From Granulicella paludicola (GTDB lineage: Bacteria; Acidobacteriota; Terriglobia; Terriglobales; Acidobacteriaceae), in assembly GCF_025685545.1 (NCBI RefSeq), contig NZ_JAGSYC010000025.1, positions 372,001 to 436,000 on the forward strand: a stretch of 64,000 nucleotides of DNA. The letters are read 5' to 3'. The notes beneath the pieces are model-generated. The model searched no databases, was not told the DNA's origin, and saw only the letters and a program-made list of their open reading frames with translations. This document shows, piece by piece, positions 47,716-56,846 of this stretch. Made by a program: the position numbers and the translations under genes. The first letter of the stretch is position 1; every line of letters starts with the position of its first letter.

Positions 47716-49470
47716 ATGGGAATGTCGCGTGTTTGCCGTGTGAGCTGGGCGTTGGGGTCGGTCGCTGTGTGGGGTCTTGCGGGAACGCTGGCGGCGCAAA
47801 CAGCGAGTCCTTCACCGAAGGCGGCCACGGCTCAGAAGCTGACAACGACACCGGGGCGAGTGCGTCCGCCTGACGTGTTGAAGGTGCCGACCCCGGATGA
47901 TCTGCTGCGCGGAGCGTATGGGCCGTATCGCGCGAACAACGATCTGCTGTCGTACAAACTGAAGCTGCGCGTCGATCCCGAGGCGAAGACGATTGCTGGA
48001 TCGAATACGGTGCGCTTCCGTATGCTGCAGCCAGGGCAGAAGATCCAACTGGAGCTGACGCCTTTGCTGACGATTGACAGTGTGACCTTCGATGGCAAGC
48101 CAGCAAAGTTTGAACGCGATGCGACTGAGAAGTCGCGGACGTTCTACGTGGAGTTTCCACGAGAATTGAAGAAGGACAGCGTTGATGAGATCACCATTGC
48201 GTATCACGGCCAACCGGTGACGCAGGGGCGGTTCGGGTGCTTCTCGTTCGATAAGGACAAGGCAGGCAAGCCGTGGATCACGACCGCCTGCGAGGAAGAG
48301 GGCGCGAGCATCTGGTGGCCGAACAAGGATCAGTGGAAGGACGAGCCGCAGGAGGGCATGGAGCTGGATATCGCTGTGCCGAACGGGCTGACGGATGTAT
48401 CAAACGGACGGTTCGTTGCGAGCAAGGACCTCGGTGATGGCTATACCGAGTGGCAGTGGCAGGTGCATTACCCGATCAACAACTACGATGTGGCGCTGAA
48501 TATCGGCGACTATCAGCACTGGAACGACGTGCATGTGAACAAGGAGACGGGCGAGAAGACGACGCTCGACTACTATGCGCTGCCTGAGGATTTAGAGAAG
48601 GCGAAGGTGCAGTTTGCGCAGGTGCCTGAGATGCTCGATGCGTATGAGCACTACTTTGGCGAGTATCCGTTCGACAAGGATGGATATAAGTTGATCCAGG
48701 TGCCGTATGCGGGCATGGAACACCAAAGTGCGGTGGCCTATGGCAATCACTTTGAGAATGGCTACTACGGCCGTGACTGGACGGGTGTCGGCATTTCGAT
48801 GAAGTTCGATTTCATCATCATTCATGAGAGCGGGCACGAATGGTTTGGCAACGCGATCACGGCGGCGGACAAGAGCGATATGTGGATCCACGAGGGGTGG
48901 ACTACGTATCTCGAGGTGCTGTATGTCGAGTACCGCTGGGGCAAGGCGGACGCGATTCGCTATGTGAACGGCTTGAAGCCGAAGGTGCAGAACGAGCGGC
49001 CGATCATCACACCGCGCGACACGAATGCGGAGCCGCCGCAGGACCAGTACTTCAAGGGCGCGCTGATGTTGAATACGCTGCGCAGCGTGATCGGCGACGA
49101 TAAGAAGTGGTTTGCGGACATTCACGACTTCTACCAGGCGTTCAAGTACAAGACGATCATGACGGAAGAGGTGGAGGCGTGGTGGAATAAGCGGACGGGC
49201 ATGAACCTGACGCCGTTCTTCGACGAGTATCTGCGTCATAAGGACTTGCCGGTGCTGGAGTTGAAGGCCGGAGCGAAGGCGGGAGAGGTTGAATACCGCT
49301 GGAAGGCCGATGAAGCGGCATTTGCGATGCCGATTGAGATCGGCGATCCGCAGCACTGGACGAAGGTGACACCGGTGACGACAACGTGGAAGGCAATGCC
49401 GTGGACAGGGACGCTGGAGGAGGTGAAGGTCGCTTCGGACTTCTACTATGTGAACGTGGTGAAGGAGTGA
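47716..49470 (+). CDS. M1 family aminopeptidase, exported
   Basis: A 584-residue zinc aminopeptidase with a signal peptide (VSWALGSVAVWGLAGTLAAQ). The zinc site is IIHESGHEWFGN with the third ligand Glu in WIHEGWTTYLE, and the substrate-anchoring segment is YAGMEHQSAVAYG (GxMEH in place of the usual GAMEN). An N-terminal saddle domain precedes the catalytic domain; the last HEAT-like domain of longer members is absent. Likely periplasmic. Its stop lies two bases ahead of the lptE start. Confidence 0.9.
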   Translation: MGMSRVCRVSWALGSVAVWGLAGTLAAQTASPSPKAATAQKLTTTPGRVRPPDVLKVPTPDDLLRGAYGPYRANNDLLSYKLKLRVDPEAKTIAGSNTVRFRMLQPGQKIQLELTPLLTIDSVTFDGKPAKFERDATEKSRTFYVEFPRELKKDSVDEITIAYHGQPVTQGRFGCFSFDKDKAGKPWITTACEEEGASIWWPNKDQWKDEPQEGMELDIAVPNGLTDVSNGRFVASKDLGDGYTEWQWQVHYPINNYDVALNIGDYQHWNDVHVNKETGEKTTLDYYALPEDLEKAKVQFAQVPEMLDAYEHYFGEYPFDKDGYKLIQVPYAGMEHQSAVAYGNHFENGYYGRDWTGVGISMKFDFIIIHESGHEWFGNAITAADKSDMWIHEGWTTYLEVLYVEYRWGKADAIRYVNGLKPKVQNERPIITPRDTNAEPPQDQYFKGALMLNTLRSVIGDDKKWFADIHDFYQAFKYKTIMTEEVEAWWNKRTGMNLTPFFDEYLRHKDLPVLELKAGAKAGEVEYRWKADEAAFAMPIEIGDPQHWTKVTPVTTTWKAMPWTGTLEEVKVASDFYYVNVVKE

Positions 49471-49472
49471 GC

Positions 49473-50012
49473 GTGCGGAAGTTATTAGGTTTGGCGATGC
49501 TGTCATCGTTTGTCGGACTCCTGTGCGTGGGACTGAGCGGCTGCGACTATCACGCGGTGGGTTCGGCGACGCATATCCCTGCGAATGTGCAGACGCTGGC
49601 GGTGCCGATCTTCCAGTCCAAGGTGCAGGCGTTCAACACGGAGACGGCGTTTACCGAGGCTGTGGTGCGCGAGTTGAATACGCGCACGAAGTACCGCATT
49701 TCGGCTTCGGAAAAGGGCAGCGCCGACGCAACGCTGAAGGGAACGATCACAGCTCAGACGGTGACGCCGCTGACCTACGATCCTTCGAGCGGACAAACAT
49801 CGAGCTACCTGGTGAGCATTACCGCGAGTGTGCAGCTGGTGGCGCAGGACGGAACGGTGCTCTATCAGAACGATGCGATGGCCTGGCACGAGCAGTACCA
49901 GTCGACGCAGGATCTTTCAGGCTTCGTGCAAGAGGATGGCGCAGCGATGCGGCGTGTGTCGAAGGAGTTTGCGAAGGCACTGGTGAGCGACATGCTGGAG
50001 TCGTTCCAATGA
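49473..50012 (+). CDS. lptE: LPS-assembly lipoprotein LptE (LptE family)
   Basis: A 179-residue lipoprotein with lipobox LSGC at the end of its signal; mature part has the LptE-type start DYHAVGSATHIPANVQTLAVPIFQS followed by TEAVVRELNTR, ATLKGTI and a late YQNDAMAWHEQYQS strand. In diderms LptE plugs LptD in the outer membrane for LPS insertion. The start is GTG 49473 with AAGGAG five bases upstream. Its stop overlaps the start of holA (ATGA), the same lptE-holA order as in many bacteria. Confidence 0.88.
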   Translation: MRKLLGLAMLSSFVGLLCVGLSGCDYHAVGSATHIPANVQTLAVPIFQSKVQAFNTETAFTEAVVRELNTRTKYRISASEKGSADATLKGTITAQTVTPLTYDPSSGQTSSYLVSITASVQLVAQDGTVLYQNDAMAWHEQYQSTQDLSGFVQEDGAAMRRVSKEFAKALVSDMLESFQ

Positions 50013-51130
50013 GCGCGCTGAAGAGCTTTTCGGGAGTCGAACGCTTCCTCGCGGAGGTGAGCGGGGATGCGCGCCGACCGTGCTATGTGCTGCTCGGGGA
50101 TGAGGCGTTTCTTTACGAAATGTGCCGCAAGGGTGTGTTGAAGACGCTGGTGCCGGAGGACATGCGCGAGTTCTGCCTGCATGATCTGGACCTGGCGTCG
50201 ACGACGATCTTCGATGCGCTCGATCTTGCACAGACGCCATCGCTGATGGCTCCGTTCCAGGTGCTGTTCCTGCGTAACGTCAAGACGCTGTATGGACGCG
50301 GGCAAAAGAAAGATGAGTTTGCCGCGCTCGATGCGTACTTTCGGAGTCCGAATCCGCAGGCGCTGCTGATCTTTGTGGCTGACCATATTGCGTTGCCGCA
50401 GGATGTGCGACGGATGGATATGACGGACAAGGAGCGCGCCGAGAAGATTCGCGAGACGCTGGGCGATGTGTGTGGGATCGTCGAACTGCAGCGCGTGAGT
50501 GAGGACGACGCGGTGAAGTGGGTGCTGCGTGAATCGCAGGCGAAGGGCGTGGTCTTCACCGACGACGCCGCTCGGGAGCTTGTGGATGCGCTGGGCGCGG
50601 ACATGCTGCTGACCGCGAGTGAGCTCGAAAAGATGCTGCTGTATGCAGGCGCGATGCACCGCGAACGGGTCGAGCTGGCGGATGTGGAGACGATGGTCTC
50701 AGCAGCGAAGCAGCGCAGCCTTTACGAGCTGACGGATGCGATCAGCCTGAAGGATGCGCCGCGCGCGCTGGCCCTGCTGCATGGCTTGTTGAATGCGTCG
50801 GAGGGCGGTGAGGATGCCGCGATCGGGCAGGTATTTATGCTGGCCAAAACCTTTCGACAGATGCTGGTGCTGAACGAGAAGCAGGTAAAGGACCAGCGTG
50901 CGATGTGGCAGGTGCTGTGGCCGGGATTCCGCGTGGCGCCGTTCGCAGCGGATGCGCTGATTGCGCAGGCGAGGCGGTACAAGGATCGCAGCGAGTTGAC
51001 GCGTGGCCTGCAGATGATTGCGAAGGCTGACCTGGAGCTGCGGTCCAGCCCGCCAGATAAGCGGCTGGTGCTGGAACGGCTGGTGATGCGGCTGGCAGGG
51101 AAGTCGCGCGAGCTGGAGCTGGTGAGCTAG
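50009..51130 (+). CDS. holA: DNA polymerase III subunit delta
   Basis: A 373-residue clamp-loader subunit: a degenerate AAA domain (CYVLLGDEAFLYEM at about residues 26-39, without a working P-loop), ALLIFVADHIALPQ, then a lid domain LVDALGADMLLTASELEKML and the collar domain in the last third (YELTDAISLKDAPRALALLHGLL, typical of HolA). It opens the beta clamp for loading. It begins at ATG 50009, overlapping lptE by four bases, and runs convergently into the VWFA-related gene with a four-base overlap. Confidence 0.92.
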   Translation: MSALKSFSGVERFLAEVSGDARRPCYVLLGDEAFLYEMCRKGVLKTLVPEDMREFCLHDLDLASTTIFDALDLAQTPSLMAPFQVLFLRNVKTLYGRGQKKDEFAALDAYFRSPNPQALLIFVADHIALPQDVRRMDMTDKERAEKIRETLGDVCGIVELQRVSEDDAVKWVLRESQAKGVVFTDDAARELVDALGADMLLTASELEKMLLYAGAMHRERVELADVETMVSAAKQRSLYELTDAISLKDAPRALALLHGLLNASEGGEDAAIGQVFMLAKTFRQMLVLNEKQVKDQRAMWQVLWPGFRVAPFAADALIAQARRYKDRSELTRGLQMIAKADLELRSSPPDKRLVLERLVMRLAGKSRELELVS

Positions 51131-52140
51131 GAGGGCGGCTGCGGCGGCCCTGCGCCCGCGGCGCTGACGAAGAAGGGGGAGCGGGGTATCGTCACCTTGA
51201 GCGTATGGTCCGCGCCTTGCGGATAGGCCTCAGCGGGAATCGTGAGAATGTAGCGGTGGCGGACGATGAACAGGAAGTAGGCGAAGGTCTCGTTGCGGCG
51301 GAGCGGAAGGGCGTTAAGGATGAGGCCGCCGGCGTTCGCGCAGAGCAGATCGAGCTTCGTGGCCTCGCGGGTCTCGGGCGTGGGCGAGATGGTCTGACCG
51401 GTGTGACCGTTCTTCACCGAAAGCGCGCTCGGCGTGAAGGTATCGGCATCAAATTGGCGCTGGTCGCGGATTCCGAAGATCGCAACATCCTGATCGAGCG
51501 CATACTGCTGAACGGTCTGCCAGTTGTACTTGCTGCCGCCGTCGTGGCCGCTGGAGACGACGAGCAGCACGCGACGCCCTGGCAGTTTGGACAGCGCTGC
51601 AACGGCGGCTGCGATGTTGTCCCAGAGATGGACGGACTTGCCGCAGGTGGAGGACTTGTCGTGGTTGTGCAGGTCCGGTTGGGACATCGCACTCGCGACA
51701 GCCTTACGCACGTTCTCCGGCGTGGGCGGCATGTTGTAAAGAGATCGGGTCATCACGCAATCGAGCGCGTAGATGGAGAGGCGATCATCGGGAAGAAACA
51801 TGGTGGAGGTGAGTCCGCCTATCTCCTCGCCCAGGTTGCTCAGGTCATGGTAGGGGTCGCGGCTCGCGTCGATGAGGACGGTGAGGGCGACGGGCTCGTT
51901 GTGCTGCTCGCGAATCGCTACGGGAGCGAAGGACGGGTGATTATCGACCGAGATGCTGAACTGGCCTGGCGTGAGATCGCCGACAGGCCGGTGGTCGTGA
52001 TCGACGACCAGGGTGGGAATCTCGAGGCTTTTGTCGGGCGCAGACGCAGGTGCCTGGGCCGTCGCTGAAGACGCAAGGAGGGCCAGCGGGAATGCGACGC
52101 AGAAGACTTTGAAAGAGGCGCAGACCGGGACGCAATTCAT
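51127..52140 (-). CDS. VWFA-related domain exported protein 1
   Basis: A 337-residue exported protein with signal peptide (FCVAFPLALLASSATAQ). It has a region similar to von Willebrand A domains, in the form typical of Acidobacteria: DLTPGQFSISVDNH, VALTVLIDASRD (metal-site-like D-x-S), LLVVSSGHDGGSKYNW and DVAIFGIRDQRQFDADTF. The tail HRYILTIPAEAYP resembles the last strands of these proteins. The partner is unknown; adhesion or complex assembly is likely. It has a paralogue immediately upstream at 52214. Confidence 0.85.
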   Translation of the reverse strand: MNCVPVCASFKVFCVAFPLALLASSATAQAPASAPDKSLEIPTLVVDHDHRPVGDLTPGQFSISVDNHPSFAPVAIREQHNEPVALTVLIDASRDPYHDLSNLGEEIGGLTSTMFLPDDRLSIYALDCVMTRSLYNMPPTPENVRKAVASAMSQPDLHNHDKSSTCGKSVHLWDNIAAAVAALSKLPGRRVLLVVSSGHDGGSKYNWQTVQQYALDQDVAIFGIRDQRQFDADTFTPSALSVKNGHTGQTISPTPETREATKLDLLCANAGGLILNALPLRRNETFAYFLFIVRHRYILTIPAEAYPQGADHTLKVTIPRSPFFVSAAGAGPPQPPS

Positions 52141-52213
52141 CCCGGAACGATACCAGAGAAGAAGACTCTGCGGAACGATTGAGGGAGAGAAAAAGCGACT
52201 GCTTCCTGCGAGG

Positions 52214-53302
52214 TCAGGGAGTGTGGGGAAGCACCTTGCGATTGCCGAGGATTGCGGGGGACGGGCTAGAGGGGATGGTGTTGGGATCGGACTCGAGCGC
52301 CGCGTCCGGCAGGGGGACGCTGACGCCGGTCGTGACGATAAATGTGTTTCGGCTCGGGATGCTGACGTCGATGCGATGCTCGCCGCCGACGTGGGTGTTC
52401 GGGCGGGGAAATTCCAGGATGTAGCGGTTGCGAAGCAGGGCGATGAACTGCTCGAGACCCTGTCGGAGGTAATCGCTATCGAGCGTGATGATCAGGCCGC
52501 CGGTGGACTCGCAGAGTTCGGTGAACTGGTCCTCCGAGGAGTCTGCGAGAGCTAGATAAATTGGGCGGGTAGAGGCTGGAAAACGGTTGAGGCCGAAGTC
52601 TCCTCGAAAACGGAGCAGGTCACGGATGGCGAAGATCGAGACGCTCTTATCGACGGCCAGGTGAAGAACGGTAGCTGGGGTGTTACGGCTCTTGTGATCG
52701 TGTCCGGTGGAGACGAGTAGCAGGGCGCGACGTCCGCTTTCGTCGCCGAGGAGTTGCGTGACGCGGGCGACGGCATCCCAGGTGGTGAGGGAACGGCCGC
52801 AGGCGCCGTGGGTTTTGGTGCCGTGCAGCGTTGGTTCTTTCAGACCTCTCTCGACCGCAGACTGGAGGACCGCGGGATCGGCGGGGAGATTGAGGCCGGT
52901 TCGAATAAGATGGCAATCCATCGCATAAATGGAGACGTGGTCGCGGGAGTTGAGGGAGGTACGCGCCAGGCTGGCGAGCGCCTGCGGAAGGACGTGCAGA
53001 ATCCGATCCTGGTCGCCGCTGGCGTCGAGCAGGATGGCGAGTGAGATCGGCTCATCGCCTTCGACGTGCATGCGAGTCGGATGAAAGGCTGGACCGCCAT
53101 CGAGGCTAAGAGAGAACTGTGTCCGCACCATCTCTGGCAGGGTCGTGAAGTCGGAGGTGAGCGCGAGGGTCGGCACCTGCACCAGGTTGACGTAAGCGTG
53201 CAGAACGTAGGGCCTCGGTGAGACTTCCTGTTGGCCTGGCAGGACAGGGTCGAAGGCTAGCAGCAGGGATAAACAAACGACGAGCTGCCAACGGAGGCGC
53301 AT
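52214..53302 (-). CDS. VWFA-related domain exported protein 2
   Basis: A 362-residue exported paralogue of the preceding gene: signal peptide (LRWQLVVCLSLLLAF), SLAILLDASGDQD, DHVSIYAMDCHLIRTG, LLLVSTGHDHKSRNT, SVSIFAIRDLLRFRGDF and NRYILEFPRPNTH. The same order of blocks as its neighbour, 73 bases away, indicates a tandem duplication that has diverged. ATG 53302 is used; the open frame to 53503 shows no signal peptide. Confidence 0.83.
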   Translation of the reverse strand: MRLRWQLVVCLSLLLAFDPVLPGQQEVSPRPYVLHAYVNLVQVPTLALTSDFTTLPEMVRTQFSLSLDGGPAFHPTRMHVEGDEPISLAILLDASGDQDRILHVLPQALASLARTSLNSRDHVSIYAMDCHLIRTGLNLPADPAVLQSAVERGLKEPTLHGTKTHGACGRSLTTWDAVARVTQLLGDESGRRALLLVSTGHDHKSRNTPATVLHLAVDKSVSIFAIRDLLRFRGDFGLNRFPASTRPIYLALADSSEDQFTELCESTGGLIITLDSDYLRQGLEQFIALLRNRYILEFPRPNTHVGGEHRIDVSIPSRNTFIVTTGVSVPLPDAALESDPNTIPSSPSPAILGNRKVLPHTP

Positions 53303-53399
53303 AGCTGGAAGTATGACAGATTGGAGGCGATACAATCCCGGTAGAGACCGTTTGCAGTTGGATGTAGGTGCTTCGTATCGTGAAGCCTGGAGGATGTTT

Positions 53400-55313
53400 A
53401 TGGGTTGTACGCGTCGCGTGTGGATGGGGTTGGTGCTGGCAGGTTTCGCCGCGGGAGTGGCGCAGGCCCAGTCGCAGCAGAGTGCCATGTCGGAGTTCTT
53501 CAAGAGCCATTATGAGAAGCACGAGTACCGCATCGCGATGCGCGACGGCGTCAAGCTCTACACGCAGGTGTATACGCCGATTGCCGACAAGGTCGAGGAC
53601 AAGGGACCGTATCCGTTTCTGATGACACGCACCCCGTATAGCTGCGGCAGCTACGACAACCCGACGGTGCAGCCGCGCGTGACGAGCAATATGGCGATGC
53701 TGAAGTCGGGCTACATCCTCGTCTGTCAGGATGTGCGCGGACGGTGGGAGAGCGAAGGCAGCTGGGTGGAGATGACTCCGCCGAAGGACGGCAAGGGAAT
53801 CGACGAATCGACCGACACCTTCGACTCGGTGGACTGGCTGTTGAAGCATGTGACGGGGAATAACGGCAACGTCGGCATCCTGGGTATCAGTTATCCGGGT
53901 TTCTATACGGCGGCGAGCATCATCGACGGGCATCCGGCGATCAAGGCTGCTAGCCCGCAGGCACCGATGATTAATCTGCTTGATGGGGACGACAGCTATC
54001 ACGGGGGCGCGTTCATGTTGTCGGCGAACCACTCTTTTTATGCGCCGTTCTACCGGCCTCAGCAGAATCCGCTGAAGGTCGAGCCGCCGAACAACTTCAA
54101 GTTCTCGACGCCGGATGCCTATCAGTACTATCTGCAGATGGGCACGCTGGCGAAGCTCGATTCGCCAGAGGGTGGCACGAACCCGCTGTACCACGATCAG
54201 ACTATCCATAATACGTATGACGAGTACTGGGCCGCGCGCAACATGGAGCTGCACATGCAGGGCGTGAAGGCTGCGGTGATGTTTGTGGGTGGCTGGTTCG
54301 ATGCGGAAGATCTCGCAGGGCCCGTGAAGGGCTTCCATGCGGTAGCGAAGATGAGCCCCGAGGCCGCGGCGGATACGCTTGTGGAAGGTCCGTGGGTGCA
54401 TGGCGGCTGGTCGCGCGGCACAGGAGCTTCACTGGGAGACATTCGCTTTGGATCGGATACGTCGGTGTTCTATGCCGAGACGATCGAGGCGCCGTTCTTT
54501 GCGCATTATTTGAAGGGCGCAGCGTGGGCTCCGCTGCCGAAGGCGTACACGTTCGAGACGGGCAGCGACGTCTGGAAGAAATACGACGCGTGGCCGCCAC
54601 GGCAGGCTGTGTCGAAGATGATTTACTTCCAGCCGGGCGGCGGACTGGCCTGGACCGCTCCTGCTGCGAAGACGAGCAGGGACGAGTATGTGAGCGACCC
54701 GGCACACCCAGTGCCCTACCTCGGCTATGTGAGCGAGGCCGATCCGCCGCAGCGCTACATGGATGACGATCAGCGGTTCGCGGCGACTCGGCCGGATGTG
54801 CTGGTGTATGAGACGGAGCCGCTGACCGAGGATGTGACGGTCGTCGGACCGGTGAAGCCGCGGCTGAAGATTGCGTCGACCGGGACGGATGCGGACTTCG
54901 ATGTGAAGCTGATCGATGTGTATCCGGCAGACTTTGAGTATCCGCAGACGCCGAACGAGGGCAAGCATGTACTGGGCGCTCCGCCGGTGGTGATGGGCGG
55001 CTACCAGATGTTGGTGCGCGGCGAGCCGTTCCGCGCGAAGTTTCGGAACTCGCTGGCGAAGCCCGAGGCGCTGGTGCCGAACAAGCTGACGACGGTGGAC
55101 TTCTCCATGCAGGACGTGAACCACACGTTCCTCAAGGGCCATCGCATCATGGTGCAGGTGCAGAGCTCGTGGTTCCCGCTGACCGATCGCAATCCGAACG
55201 TGTTCATGGACATCGCGAAAGCGAAGCCGACGGACTTCAAGAAGGCGACCGAGACGGTGTTTCACCAGGCAGATGCTGCAAGCGGTGTCGAGCTGATGGT
55301 GATGCCGAAGTAA
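53400..55313 (+). CDS. CocE/NonD family hydrolase, exported
   Basis: A 637-residue exported hydrolase of the X-Pro dipeptidyl-peptidase/CocE (S15) group. After a signal peptide (VWMGLVLAGFAAGVAQAQ) come an alpha/beta-hydrolase domain (DVRGRWESEG; nucleophile in GILGISYPGFY; acid in GGWFDAEDLAGP; His in GPWVHGGW) and a C-terminal jelly-roll domain (VNHTFLKGHRIMVQVQSSWFP). Substrates of this group are esters, amides or peptides. ATG 53400 is chosen because GGAGG lies six bases upstream; ATG 53394 is too close to it. Confidence 0.9.
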   Translation: MGCTRRVWMGLVLAGFAAGVAQAQSQQSAMSEFFKSHYEKHEYRIAMRDGVKLYTQVYTPIADKVEDKGPYPFLMTRTPYSCGSYDNPTVQPRVTSNMAMLKSGYILVCQDVRGRWESEGSWVEMTPPKDGKGIDESTDTFDSVDWLLKHVTGNNGNVGILGISYPGFYTAASIIDGHPAIKAASPQAPMINLLDGDDSYHGGAFMLSANHSFYAPFYRPQQNPLKVEPPNNFKFSTPDAYQYYLQMGTLAKLDSPEGGTNPLYHDQTIHNTYDEYWAARNMELHMQGVKAAVMFVGGWFDAEDLAGPVKGFHAVAKMSPEAAADTLVEGPWVHGGWSRGTGASLGDIRFGSDTSVFYAETIEAPFFAHYLKGAAWAPLPKAYTFETGSDVWKKYDAWPPRQAVSKMIYFQPGGGLAWTAPAAKTSRDEYVSDPAHPVPYLGYVSEADPPQRYMDDDQRFAATRPDVLVYETEPLTEDVTVVGPVKPRLKIASTGTDADFDVKLIDVYPADFEYPQTPNEGKHVLGAPPVVMGGYQMLVRGEPFRAKFRNSLAKPEALVPNKLTTVDFSMQDVNHTFLKGHRIMVQVQSSWFPLTDRNPNVFMDIAKAKPTDFKKATETVFHQADAASGVELMVMPK

Positions 55314-55335
55314 GTTGCAAAGTCTGGTAAGGAAT

Positions 55336-55361
55336 AAGCCCCGAGGTCTGCCTCGGGGCTT
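55336..55361 (+). terminator. Intrinsic terminator after the CocE/NonD hydrolase
   Basis: An 11-bp stem aagccccgagg / cctcggggctt with a four-base loop, then GTTGTTTGG. Confidence 0.85.
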
Positions 55362-55412
55362 GTTGTTTGGCGTGTTTCATAAACCCTTGAAAGCCATGCG
55401 GCTATGAGCAAA

Positions 55413-55445
55413 CAGCAGGTCCTTCGCTGCGCTTAGGATGCCAAT
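55413..55445 (+). repeat. Degenerate REP-B copy, intergenic
   Basis: Same length as the coding copies, with several changes (CTTCGCTGCGCTTAGGATG). It is the only REP-B copy seen outside a gene in this window. Confidence 0.7.
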
Positions 55446-55476
55446 TCCAAAAAGATGCGTATTTGTAAAACACGCT

Positions 55477-56790
55477 CTAGGCGTTCCCAAACGGGTCGGT
55501 GAGGCTGGGGCTTTGCGGCGTGAAGAGCTTTGCGCCGTCCGCGGTGATCAACATATCGTCTTCGAGGCGCACGCCGAAGGGTGCGGGGTCGTCGGCGAGG
55601 TAGATGCCGGGTTCGTCGGAGAAGGTCATGCCGGGGGCGAGCTTCATGGTGTTGCCGCGGACGAGGTAGTACCACTCGTGCATGTCCATGCCGATGCCGT
55701 GGCCGACGCGGTGGGTGAAGTGCTTGTAGTCGGGGCCGAAGCCTGCGTCGGTGATGACCTTGCGGGCGGCGGCGTCGACCGACTGCATCTCTGCACCGGG
55801 GTGCGCGGCCGCGAGCGCTGCTGCCTGCGCGGCGTGGACGACATCGAAGACCTTTTTCTGGCGATCGGTGGGTTTGCCGTAGACGAAGCTGCGAGACATG
55901 TCCGACTGGTAGCCTTCGACGAAGCAGCCGTCATCGATCAGTACCATCTCCCCTTCTCGGATGATTTGCGGCGTAGGCGAGCCGTGGGGTTGAGCGGAGA
56001 ACTCGGCGACCTGGCAGGAGGCTTCGCCGCGAACGCCGCAACGCGCGTAGCCGGCGTCGACCAGCGAGGTGAACTGGCGGTTGGTCATGCCCGGACCGCA
56101 GGCCTGGTAGACGGCCTTGTAGACCGAAAGCGTGATGTTGTTGGCGAGCTGCATCAGCGCGAGCTCGGCAGGGGTCTTGAGGCTGCGGCAGCCGGAGACA
56201 ATTGGGATGCCGGAGGTTGTGGCACGTGGGGCGACGGCCTTGGCGATGCGGTCGGCGAAGACGAACTGCAAGCGCTCGTCGAGTGCCAGCGGCAGGGATG
56301 AGGTTGTGGCGGCCTTCAGCGATGAAGCGAGCAGCGCGTACGGATCTTCATCTTCATGCCAGGTGTAGATCTTTGTGGTTGCTCCGCCGGGGACGGTATG
56401 GAGCGCCTCTGTCATGCGCCCCTCTTCAAACGAGGGGCAGACGATAAACGGAGCGCCGCTGGCTGGCAGCGTCCAGGCGAACATGCGTTCGGACTGTCCG
56501 CTGCCGATACCGAGGAAGTATTGCAGCGAGGTGCCGCCGGTGATGGTGAGCGCCGCGATTTTTTGCTGCTGCATCAGCTCGCGGGCGCGATCGAGGCGCT
56601 GCTGGCGCTCGGTCGAAGTGATGGGCACAGCCTCGTGCGAGCGGTTCTTCAGGGCGAGGATCGACGGTGGAAGCGGCTTGCCGTCGGACTCTTCGGCGGC
56701 AGCGCGCTGGGCTGAGGCGGCAGAGGAACCGAGGGCGAAAGCGGGCGCGGCGGCAGTCGCGGTGAAGAGGAGGCGGCGTCGGGTGAGCAT
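55477..56790 (-). CDS. M24 family aminopeptidase (Xaa-Pro type), Tat-like signal
   Basis: A 437-residue peptidase with a twin-arginine-like signal (TRRRLLFTATAAAPAFALG). It has an N-terminal creatinase-like domain and a C-terminal pita-bread domain with the metal ligands arranged as in aminopeptidase P: MVLIDDGCFVEGYQSDMSRSF (two Asp), THRVGHGIGMDMHE (His), DEPGIYL (Glu) and RLEDDMLI (Glu). Likely exported folded. ATG 56790 starts the signal; the frame to 56853 is extended upstream without support. Divergent from fbp. Confidence 0.88.
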   Translation of the reverse strand: MLTRRRLLFTATAAAPAFALGSSAASAQRAAAEESDGKPLPPSILALKNRSHEAVPITSTERQQRLDRARELMQQQKIAALTITGGTSLQYFLGIGSGQSERMFAWTLPASGAPFIVCPSFEEGRMTEALHTVPGGATTKIYTWHEDEDPYALLASSLKAATTSSLPLALDERLQFVFADRIAKAVAPRATTSGIPIVSGCRSLKTPAELALMQLANNITLSVYKAVYQACGPGMTNRQFTSLVDAGYARCGVRGEASCQVAEFSAQPHGSPTPQIIREGEMVLIDDGCFVEGYQSDMSRSFVYGKPTDRQKKVFDVVHAAQAAALAAAHPGAEMQSVDAAARKVITDAGFGPDYKHFTHRVGHGIGMDMHEWYYLVRGNTMKLAPGMTFSDEPGIYLADDPAPFGVRLEDDMLITADGAKLFTPQSPSLTDPFGNA

Positions 56791-56846
56791 ACTGGGATTG
56801 TAAGGTGAAATACTGTAAGCGCAGGTTTGAAGATGACGAGGGCGGC

